This document shows positions 39,201 to 51,200 of a stretch of DNA of 64,000 bases, one piece after another. The position numbers and the translations under genes were made by a program. Each line of letters starts with the position of its first letter. The first letter of the stretch is position 1. Below the pieces are notes generated by a model. It saw nothing but the letters and a program-made list of their open reading frames with translations. It did not search any database and was not told the DNA's origin. Source of the stretch: Lutraria lutraria (lineage: Eukaryota; Mollusca; Bivalvia; Venerida; Mactridae); assembly GCA_964023205.1 (NCBI GenBank), contig OZ026844.1:24402934-24466933 (forward strand). The letters are read 5' to 3'.

Positions 39201-42200
39201 AATTTATCTTAAAAAGCATGTCTATCAAAACTGGACTTAGGTTAAACAAGTGAAGGAATACAAATGTATGGAAGGTAATTTAGTATTCTAGTGATTGGAT
39301 TTGATGTAATTTTGATTATATTCAAGAGCACACAATGACTTGGACAAATGCATGTTATAGAGGACTGACTGTAAGCAATGTTATATATATGGGTAGGACA
39401 GCATTATGTATGAAAAATACAGAATACAAACAAATAATGGACAAACATGTAAATCAACAAACAAATAAATGGCCAGACATGTAAATCAACAAACATGTAA
39501 ATCAACAAAACAAATAAATGGACACAAATGTAAATGGACAAACAAATAAATATACAAACATGTAAAGAGACAAACAAACAAATGGACAAACATGTAAATC
39601 AACAAACAAATAAATGGGCATACATGTAAACAGATAAACAAACAAATGGACATACATGTAAATAATGGACATACATGTAAATCAACAAACAAATAAATGG
39701 GCATACATGTAAACAGACAAACAAATAAATGGACAGACATGTAAAGGGACAAACAAATAAATGGACAAACATGTACAGTATATGGAAAAACATAAAAGTG
39801 TTTGAGTTTGTATAGTATTTACACAGTATTAGAGTTGATGGTGAAATGGATGGCAAAAATTGGAAACAAATAGAGTACCTGTCATTATACAACCAGGCTA
39901 AGAAATGTGTAGAATTCCAGTAGACATCACTACCTGCATCTGTACCATCTGACCAGATTATTTCTGGTTTATATTTGTTAACTATCTCATATAGTTCTGG
40001 CATAGTTTTGTGCTTAAAATCAGAGTGATAAATGAACACTATGGAATATTACTCCACAAACATGTACAAAGGTGAACTTAAAACATTGCTAGATTTCTTT
40101 CACATAGTTGTAATATTGATTCTATATATACAATGTAGTAGACATGAGATGAATTTCTTTCAAATATCAATTTTTCTCCCAGATTCAATATCACACAGCC
40201 AGAGTCATATGGCAACTTGTTCAGCTTTTACCAATGTGTAGAACCACCGACCATCTGTCAGCGACCTGGATAGCTTCCTTATATGTGAAATTTTGTCCTG
40301 GGTAGGATTCAAACTCACAGTGGTGAGGAGCTTGTGATTTCTAGCCAGAAACCATAACCACTAGACGACAGAGGTGTCTTGTCGACTACACTAATGGCAT
40401 TCATTTTGCAGACTTATTTAAATCATATAAATAATGAAATAATCTACCTTTGAAATCTTATATTTTTTTAGTTTATTTCTTCTTTTATTATTATCATCAA
40501 CAACACCACTTGCAAAAAGTCATAAACTTACTCTTTTGAGATTGTTTAGCAATTTAATTGATTAGTAAATAAGTTATCAAATGCATAATATTAAATAAGC
40601 ATAAGATATATTACTAACTATCAAAGCATTTTTTTCTAATTAAATGATTGACTAAAAGCACTTTTTCTAATTAATGCAATAATTTATTTTTTAAATTAGC
40701 ACTTGCTAATGCAATGAATGACTTAAAGCACTTTTTCTAGTGAAATAAATTATTTTGAAGAACTACTGATACACAATTACAGATAATTATTATTAACTGT
40801 AATTACATAGCAAGACCTGACTACAGGGTATCTGTCATGTAGATTTTAACAGGACTTAACTTGAATAAAGTTGGTGTTTAGACAAATTCACTCATATTCT
40901 GTATTCCGAAAAGTATAAACAATAAATGTTGACGGCCAAGTCAAGAAATGTGCCAAGAATAAACTAGAAGCCCAAGGGCAACATGTCGAGCCCCTGTTTA
41001 GCCAGCTTGTGATCTTGACCTTTGAACTACAAGTATGGGTGATATTCATGACACATCATTTCATTGAAGTAAACTTTTATACCAATTTATTTAACAAGAG
41101 GGCCACATTGGCCCTTTATCGCTCACCTGAGAACAAAGGCCAATAATCATTGACCAGGTAATATAGTTTCTATCTCGTAAAACGCATTGTTTTATGGCAA
41201 GTCATTTTTAAATAATTCAATGCATAAGGGAGACACAGCCCTGACAAGGTGTATAATGCTCATTTTTGATGTTTGACCTCTAAGTGTGACCTTGACCTTT
41301 GAGCTAGAGACCTGGATTTTGCGCACTGCACACTGCCTCATGGTGTTTAACAATTATGCCAAGTTATCTTAAAAGGTTTCTATGCATAAGGGAGATACAG
41401 CCCGGACAAGGTCTATACTGCTCATTTTTGACGTTTGACCTCTAACTGTGACCTTGACCTTTGAGCTAGAGACCTGGATTTTGCGCACTGCATAATGGAC
41501 AAGGATCCGGACTCACTCACTCACTCACTCACTCTCACTCACTCACTAACTCACTCACTCACTCACTCACTCACTCACTCACTCACTCACACACTCAAAA
41601 ATTAGCTAAATACGCTTTGAAAGTCAAGTTATACCATACATAGATATTTACTATACACAAGTAACAACTACCGGTACATTAAAACCTCACTAGGTAACCA
41701 CTGCATTATCAAGACCATCAGATTATGACAACCATTTCTAGTCAAACTAGTTTTTAGCATTGTCTCAACATCTTATCGTGATTATCAGACCACCTAAATG
41801 TCAGACTATATTTTGGGTCCAAATTTGGTCTTACTACAGAGGTTTCAAAGTACATGTATATAACAAACTAAATTTCTACATCAGACAGACACAATTAAGA
41901 AGCAGGATACATGTACAAGGACGATCAAAAAGTAGTTAATATTGGAGTCTGAAAAATCTATATTAGTTTGGATATTAACTTAATATCCAAACTAATATAG
42001 ATTTTTCAGACTCCAATATAAAGTACTAAAAAAATTAAATTAAATTCCAAACATACTGAAGAAATAAGTCCAACAAGCAATGGAGACTTAGCAATTGATG
42101 AATGTAAAATATGTGAAGAATCATGTATGTTTTAAATTCACCTTCAAAAACACCAAGTTGACCATAAATTTATTTAAAACAGAGAAAAAATCCACATGCC

Positions 42201-45200
42201 TATCGTTATAAAGCCAAGCAAGAAAATCAGTAGAATTCCAGTAAACATCCTTAGCTTCCCAGTCACCATCCGACCATATGACCTCAGGCTTGTACTTGTT
42301 CACTATCTCATATAACTCTGGCATTGCCTTAAACTGAAGCATAAGAAAGTATATGACAACATTTCAGCAGCCAAAAGTGACTTTGAACATACTTATTATC
42401 TTACATCTTAATATATACAGCTTTAAATGATTCTAATAGGAAATCAAGGATCAAAAAGCTAGGCTAAACTTCAGTCATTTTCGCAATTACAATGACACTG
42501 TAAATAAGACTTTTGCATTTTTCAACAAAATGTCCAAGATACTCCAACTACACATCCTATCAATCTAAATAAACTGAATTACACAGTCAAGTACAAACCA
42601 AGGTCAAACAGTTGTACATCAGTTCTATAGAACTTGTTAGTGCTTACAAATACTGTCAAACCTGTGGACAAAGGCCATCCATGGGAAATATGAAATAAGG
42701 TCTTTAAGGGCCAGACAAAATTTTGTTCTATGTAGTCAACAACTGTTTTTAACAGAATGAACTTTCTTCACAGTGTGGTCTGTATCTGGAGGTGGCCCAA
42801 AACACAGGTTTGACTGTTTTTACATATCATATATAAAATGCTACTGTAAGATATGGCGTAAAACTATTAAAGATGCAGTGAGATTACTTCAGATATATCG
42901 AACTAAAACAAATTAATGTAGAACATCCTCCCCATTCCAAATACAAGCCCCCCCCCCCCCCCAATGACAAAATGGTCATGTGGATGCACTTGCCTCTCAA
43001 ATGGTAAATGTCCACTAGAAAATTAAGCTCTACAGGAGGATGTCCTACCCACCATTTCTACTGGTACAACCATTATTTATAGGGAAGCGAATGTCCAGTT
43101 CTCCACAAAACAAAAAGTTATATATCTAATTAAAACTGAACTGACCCCAAAGAACTGAGAAATACCCATATAACAAAATGTAAAGAAATATAACACCAGA
43201 AAATATTCAAAATTTGTTCATTCCATATTTATTTCAGAATTGAAGTAAAACATTTAATTGATAATAAGGAGTAAAAAAAGTTTGTTTCCTGTTTCTACCT
43301 AGCGAATGGTTCACTTTGGTCACAGACATTGAAGTTTCCGTGCCCAACAGGTTTTAATTGGGGATTTTCTGCATTTTGAACTGTGTGGGATGAGGCCAAA
43401 TCAAAAGTGTCTCGACATCACAAACAGTCTAATTAGTTGGACTAAGGTGCTTGTCCATGGAAAAGGTGTGAACATTTGTTTTGTTAGTTGGTGACTTACT
43501 TAAATTGGATCGACACAGATGGTCACTTACATTTGAAAATCTATGTTTGGGACCAAAATACCAGGTTTTTACAACTGCATTTTTCATCTTTACTTTCCAG
43601 TATGTAAAATTTACTTCGTAGGCAAGCAGACAGCATTAAAATATCAAAAAGCCTTCTGCAATTCGGGTTTTCTTCTTGTGTTATATTATTAAGCAATAGT
43701 TCTGTTAACATTTCTAAACATTTTTTCTCGTTTTATGACTTGGTCTAGCAACTATGAGGTCAGGTCTACTGAAATTTCAGACTAACAAGACCACTGGTCT
43801 AGCTGTCAAAAAAGTTAATGTCAAACCCTGTCAATTCATTAACAAGAGGGCCATACGGCCGGCCCTATAACCGCTCACTAAAAAAAAGACCTTTAGAGAA
43901 GAACATTTTTCACTTTCTTACTATATGAGCCTATGTAATGTAAAATCAAGTGAAACCCGAGGCAGGGCCAATTTTCAACCCGAGCCATAATTTGAACGAA
44001 CTTGGTAGAGGTCTGCTAGACAATGCAACATTTGAAATATCTAAGCTCTAGGCCTTGTGATTTCAGACAAAAAGATTTTTAAAATTTTCCTATATTAGTC
44101 TATATAAATCGAGTGAACCCCAGTGCAGGGTCAATGTTGACCCCGGGGCCATAATTTGACCAAATTTGGTAGAGGTCTGCTAGATAATGCTACATCAGAA
44201 ATATCAAAGCTCTAGGCCTTGTGGTTTCGGACAAGAAGATTTTTTAAATTTTCATATATAGGCCTATATAAAACAAGCTTACAGTCAGTATTGCATGCAA
44301 TACAAGTCCCCTGCCAGCACATATCATTGGAATGTTAGCTGCTGTTTATACAGCACCATCTGTCTAGATTTTTTAATGATGACAATTTTGTCTAAATGTG
44401 CGAGCCAGCTTAAGTTATCATCCGGAAACCAAATTTCTATTTTTAGTAACAGTGACCTAGATATTTGACCTATTGACCCCAAATGTAATCCTAGTCCAGG
44501 TTATCCCCTAAGCTATCCCAGGTAGTTATATTAACGGTAGATGCAACTAAAAATCCGGTCGAAACACTTGTCGTTATCCACGCGCGCAGTCGCATTGAAA
44601 AGAATGGACATATAGTAAAACTTTTATTGATTTATGCCGTATCAATACTTATCTTCAGAAAATATTTATGGTATAATGTAATATATAAGTACTTTGAGAT
44701 TAAGCATGCATGAATAATTTTGATGTATCGTCTTGTAATTAGGCTAAATTAATGGGAAAAAGTTTGACATTGCCGATCGAGTATTTTGAAAAATGGTGGA
44801 AAATTGGCGGAAAGACTTGAATAAGTGGTAAATTGGTGCAGAACAGGCGTAAAGACCGATGGATGCATTTGTTCAAAATCAATGTTTTTCAATGATTGAT
44901 ACATTAAAGAATCATCTGCATTGATTTGTAAGGCGATTTTGTTGACAATGTTTCCTCTGTGTAGTTGTGAAATTTCTCTAAAAAGGGGTCGAATTGACAA
45001 CTTTTAAAAAATGTATGCCTCTTACTGCGACATACATGAAGTGGTTTTCCTCACTTCTTATACCAAAAATGATACTGGGAACACTTACTGCACACAATCT
45101 TCTGTTACTTCCAATATTTATTAAATGTTTTGGTGAAAAGATAATGATCATTTAACTAAAACATGTGCACAATGTCGGGCATTTTTTTCACCACGGCGCG

Positions 45201-48200
45201 AAAAACGAAAAAAAAAATCTCATTAAACTTGTCATTTCTCAATCAATTTATAAGATAGGGAAACAATAAGTACATTTCTAAAATCAGCTATCTTTCAGCT
45301 TTTTAACATGGTTACTTAAAAAACAATCGGTTAATGATTGACAAAAACATGACAATTTTATTTGAACATGTACACAAAGTCGGGCATGTTTCCACCACGG
45401 CGTGATAAACGAAAAAAAAATGAATCTCATTTAACTCGTCATTTCTCGATCAATTTATATGATAGGGAAAAAATAAGTACACTTCCAAAATTGGCTATAT
45501 TTCAGCTTTCTAACAAGGTTACATTTAAAAGAATTAGTCCATAATTAATAAAACAACAGCCACTTTAATAACAGGCATATAATACTCTCCCGCTATGCTA
45601 CGGTACTACATCGCTAAAACAATAGTATTAAATCATCTATACACCAGCTAGGCGACGACACCTTATGTTAATACATATACGATTATCGAGGAAGTTGCAT
45701 CTACCTCTAAATACAACTACCTGGCTATCCATACACCAACTTTCATTCAAATTCATCACCCCTAACTGAAGTTATCATCCTGAAACCAAATTTCTATTTT
45801 TAGCAACAGTGACCTAGATATTTGACCTATTGACCTTAAATGCAATCCCACACTAGGTTATCCCCTAAGCTATCCATATACCAACTTTCATTGAAATCAG
45901 TCATCCCTAACTGAAGTTATCATCCGGAACCAAATTTCTATTTTTAGTAGCAGTGACCTAGATATTTGACCTATTGACCCTAAATGCAATCCCACTTTAG
46001 GTTATCCCCTAAGCTATCCATACACAAACTTTCATTGAAATCCGTCAATTCTAACTGAAGTTATCATCCGGAAACCACTTCGGACAGACAGACGGAGGGA
46101 GGGACAGACGGACGGACTAATGACGACAAACACTATAGTCCCCTCCGGTACGGCAGGGGACTAACAAGTAACCCCCGGGATGGGGCCAATTTTGACCCGG
46201 TGTAGCAGTCTATTTTTTCCCCCGGCCAGTTTTCCCCGGGGAAAAATTGGCCTAGGCCTTTTTTCCCCAGGGAAAGATTGGCCTAGGCAATTTCTTCCCC
46301 CCCCTTAGCAACTTTTTCCCCCTAATAATAACAGTATTGCATTATGATTCTAGGCCATTTCTTCCCCCCTAGGCCACTTTTCCCCCCCTAATAATAACAG
46401 TATTGCATTATGATTCTAGGCCATTTCTTCCCTCCCTAGGCCACTTTTTCCCCCTTAATAATTTACAGTATTGCATTATGATTCTAGGCCATTTCTTCCC
46501 CGCCCTGGGCCACTTTTTCCCCATTATAATAACAGTATTGCATTTTGATTCTAGGCCATTTCTTCCCCCCTAGGCCACTTTTTCCCCCCTAATAATAACA
46601 GTATTGCATTATGATTCAAGGCCATTTCTTCCCTCTGGGCCACTTTTTCCCCCCTAATAATAACAGTATTGCATTATGATTCAAGGCCATTTCTCCCCTC
46701 TGGGCCACTTTTTTCCCCCTAATAATAACAGTATTGCATTATGATTCTAGGCTATTTCTTTCCCATCTAGGCCACTTTTTCCCCCAATATAGTAACAGTA
46801 TTGCTTTATGCATTATTGGCTAGTTTTTCCCCTCCTGGCCACTTTTTCCCCCTGTCTTCAGAAATACTATACATTATTGGCTAGTTTTTTCTCTCTTAGC
46901 CACTTTTACCCTTGTTTTCAGAAATACTATACATTATTGGCTAGTTTTTACCCTCTTGGCCACATTTTCCCCTCTCTTACCAGTAAATTCTAAAATAAAG
47001 CTAACCATTATATTAATTGGTTACATTTTTGGTCACTTTTCCCCCTCTTGGCGACTCAGAAATATGAACATGAAGACATAAGTTTAAATTCAGAAATATG
47101 AACTTACAGACGTAAGTATACTCTCAGAAATATAGACAAAAAGACGTAAGTATAAACACAAATACATGAACATAAAGACATAAGTATAAACTCATAAAAA
47201 TGAATATTCAGAAATAAATATAAAGTCAGAAATATGGACTATAGAAGTAAATATATACTCAGAAATATATATGTACAGACGTAACTATAATCTCAGAAAT
47301 ATGAAATTACAGACGATAGTATAAACTCAGAAATATGAACATAAAGACATAAGTATAAACTCAGAAATATGAACTTACAGAAGTAAGTATAAACTCAGAA
47401 ATATGAACATTCAGAAGTAAGTATAAACTCAGAAGTATGGACTATAGAAGTAAATATAAACTCAGAAATATGGATGTACAGACGTAAGTATAAACTCAGA
47501 AATATGAACATACGGAAGTAAATATAAACTCAGAAATATGAACATACAGAAGTGAATATAAATTCAAGACTTAAGTATAACCTCAGAAATATGAACAAAC
47601 AGACATTAAGCGAAAGATGTAGATATACAGATGAAAAAATAGGGGGGAAAAAGTGGCCTAGAGGGGGAAGAAATGGCCTAGGCCACTTTTTCCTCGGGGA
47701 ACAGATGGCCAGGGGGGAAAGAATGGCCTGTTACACCGGGGCCATAATTTGAACAAACTTGGTAGAGGTCCGCTGGACAATGCTACGTACCCGTACCAAA
47801 TATCTAAGCTCTAGGGCCTGCAGTATGTGTCAAGAAATTCTTTTTAATTTTTCCTATTGTTTTTAATGAAATTTAATTATTCGAACAATTTTGAAAGGGG
47901 ACCACCAATCAATCATTCCAGCAAAGTTTGGCAATCGGCACAGTGATGTAGGAGGAGATGTTGTCTAAAGTAAAAGTTGAACACTTCACGACGCACGCAA
48001 GCCAATCACAAAAATAGGGACGGTAGGTCATGAATTATTGGCTCTAGAATGTCTGTGGAGAGGTGTTCATCAGGCCTAAAAGTCTAGGAAACTATAAGGT
48101 AGGTCAGGTAACCAGAAATAAACAATTTTTATGTAGGTCTGTAAGCTGACAAGTGCATATGAAATTAAATGACTAAACTAGGAGCTTAATCATCACTAAC

Positions 48201-51200
48201 TTATAAATTCAGTTAAATTCAACAATCAATTGATAAACAAAAATCAACATCAGATTTCTAGATTTTCTTCAACACTATACTAACATTGACAATATTATTG
48301 TTGTAATCTTATATCATTAACATACAGTACATGTATACTTTATATCTGATTTGTAACGTGCCAGCAGGAAAATACAGACACTTAGTAAAAATGTATTTAT
48401 GACACAACATCTTAATGCAAAAAAAAAAAACTTTCATTAAGTTGCAGATCATTTACAGATTATATTTCTAGCTTTAAGCCTGTATTTCTATGTATATTGA
48501 TTTAATACTGCACCTTCACGAAATCGTTGGTTTCGAAGTTATTGGACTTGTCCTGAAGGTAGAGTGGGTTATACCATTCAAATAAAGAGTGGTACAATCC
48601 AAATCTAATATCAGTCTTGTTTCTAATGGAATCAGCTAGAGAACCTAGAAAACAAACAGAGATATGATAATATAAGCACACTTGATAGCATTATGTAACA
48701 GAGATATGATAATATAAGCACACTTGATAGCATTATGTAACAGAGATATGATAATATAAGCACACTTGATAGCATTATGTAACAGAGATATGATAATATA
48801 AGCACACTTGATAGCATTATGTAACAGAGATATGATAATATAAGCACACTTGATAGCATTATGTAACAGAGATATGATAATATAAGCACACTTGATAGCA
48901 TTATGTAACAGAGATATGATAATATAAGCACACTTGATAGCATTATGTAACAGAGATATGATAATATAAGCACACTTGATAGCATTATGTAACAGAGATA
49001 TGATAATATAAGCACACTTGATAGCATTATGTAACAGAGATATGATAATATAAGCACACTTGATAGCATTATGTAACAGAGATATGATAATATAAGCACA
49101 CTTGATAGCATTATGTAACAGAGATATGATAATATAAGCACACTTGATAGCATTATGTAACAGAGATATGATAATATAAGCACACTTGATAGCATTATGT
49201 AACAGAGATATGATAATATAAGCACACTTGATAGCATTATGTAACAGAGATATGATAATATAAGCACACTTGATTGCATTATGTAACAGAGATATGATAA
49301 TATAGCACACTTGATAGCATTATGTAACAGAGATATGATAATATAAGCACACTTGATAGCATTATGTAACAGAGATATGATAATATAAGCACACTTGATA
49401 GCATTATGTAACAGAGATATGATAATATAAGCACACTTGATAGCATTATGTTGAACAAGAGGGCCAAGATGGCCCTAGGTCACTCACCTGAGAACAAAGA
49501 CACCATAATTAATGACCATGTAATATGGTTTTCATCTCGTATAACCCGTTTTTACATAGATTTTGATCAAAACCAACTCTCATTTTCACGAATACTGGAT
49601 GTAGGGAAATGTACATTCTGTGTAAATACGATTATGATAATATGTTCAGGATTGGTGAAGAATTGAAGGCGCTAGAGTGTAAACATTTCTATTCAAAGGG
49701 CCCGTAACTCTTAAGTTGTGGTCCGATTACACCCATAACTGAACTTGTCCAAGACCTTAAGGTCATACACATTCATTGAAAATATTATCAGGATTGGTGA
49801 AGAAATGAAGGCGATCGAGTATAAACAAACTCAAATACAGCAAATTTTAAAAGTCGAGTGCCCATTACTCTAGAAGTTCAGGTCCGATTCCACCCATAAT
49901 CAAACTTAGCCGAGACATTGTGGCAATATACATTGTGAGCAAGTTTAATCACGATTTGTTAAGAGCTGCAGAAGCTAGAGTGTAAACAAACTAATTGTGG
50001 ACGTACGACGGACGCCGGACATTCAACGATCCTAATCAGGTGAGCTAATAAATAGATATCAATATTTGGGTGAGTCAAATCAATATTTGGAATAGGGACA
50101 CTGAAAAAGCATCCATAAGAAATTCGAAAGGTGGAGCCAATCTACACATTGTAATAAATCCTGGTACTAAATAGTACCCACGTAAAAAGTTGAAAGTGAG
50201 GTAAACCTTTCTTTTTCTAAAATAATGAAATTGTCTTGTAATCCATATTTCAATGCATTTGTGATTCTAATTAAAGGATGAAAATATAATTAAGACATTC
50301 GAAATTAAATTACTATTCAATGTTCATCTTCAAACAGTTTTCTTCATTATTTTTTTGTATATTCATAAAACAATGGGAACTTCAAGTAGTATGCTATTAT
50401 TTATATTTTCAATAAAAGCTTTATCATTTTATACTCATCCAATTAAAGATATAATACTAATAAATTATGATTAAGATACCTTTAGAATATTTTAGCTAAA
50501 CCAACTTTTCAAAAAGAAAATTGAATGAATTTTATACTTTTCATGATTTTCAGAATGTATCAGGTCTATAACAATTAATCCATCCTGTCATCAGTGTCAT
50601 CCAATCATTAAGTATTTTGGAAAAAGAAAGCAGCGTGTCGCCAATTAACAGCTAAGCAATATAAGCATAAGAATTTACTCAAAATAATCCAGATAAGGTT
50701 TTGAAAGTTTGCTAGTATTTAGAGTACATTAAACAATAACAAGAAACGCGGCAGTGCCACGAAACCAGGTTTTCCAAGGCTTTAATACCACAGTACTCTA
50801 GAATTCTTCGCTAAGGCTTCATCAGTGGTTCAGTTTCCAGTGCTACTAATAAGTTAACATAGACCTTTAACCTACTGGCATAGAATGCAATCCCAAGCTT
50901 GGTTTCTATGTAAGCTACCTCCACACAAAATTTTATCGCAATGTCTAAATCCTTAATTAAGTTATTCTGCAGATTTAGAAACAGTGACCATGCATGACCA
51001 AACTGACCCTAAATACAATTCCAAGCTAAGCTTTCATGCAAGGTTGTTAAATACCCAGTTGAGTCAAGATTAGTCATTCCAAACTTAAGTAATTGACTGG
51101 AAACTGATTTCTATATTTAGTAACAGTGACCTTGACCCTACTGGCCCTTAATTCAATACAAAAGCATGGACTGGATGTAAGCTACCAACACACAAAATTG

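Larger units (their letters stand above)
43841..48015 (+). mobile_element. GAGGGCC-type element split by two later insertions
   Basis: The host element's 5' end is AACAAGAGGGCCATACGGCC. Its own monomer sequence runs 43841-44277, 46169-46196 and 47740-48015, joining smoothly at 'caagtaacccccggg' and at 'gaccc|ggggccataatttga'. The 3' end stops at 'gccaatcacaaaa', so the usual GTGAGCTAAAAA end is missing. Two unrelated elements sit inside (44278-46163 and 46197-47739). Confidence 0.8.

Noticed and set aside
39404..39770. Cys/Phe/Leu-rich repeating minus-strand frames
   Set aside because: They follow the short-unit minisatellite and shift frame with it.
41512..41594. (CACT)n tract as a functional element
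   Set aside because: Ordinary microsatellite that has expanded inside a transposon copy.
42191..42205. GT donor six bases further (AGGCAT|GTGGAT... reading) for exon A
   Set aside because: It would add four bases and shift the frame of the downstream exon, giving a stop within a few codons; the GC site gives the conserved Ser-Pro-Val-Lys join and the same length as exon B.
48632..49310. Two overlapping minus-strand open frames of 215 and 221 codons with perfect 14-residue repeats
   Set aside because: They are the 42-bp minisatellite read in two frames; the unit is divisible by 3 and lacks stops. The array is intronic, beside a verified splice acceptor, so a repeat protein is not supported.
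48657..49449. Regular repeats considered as a CRISPR array
   Set aside because: Units are directly contiguous with no unique spacers, and the genome is eukaryotic.
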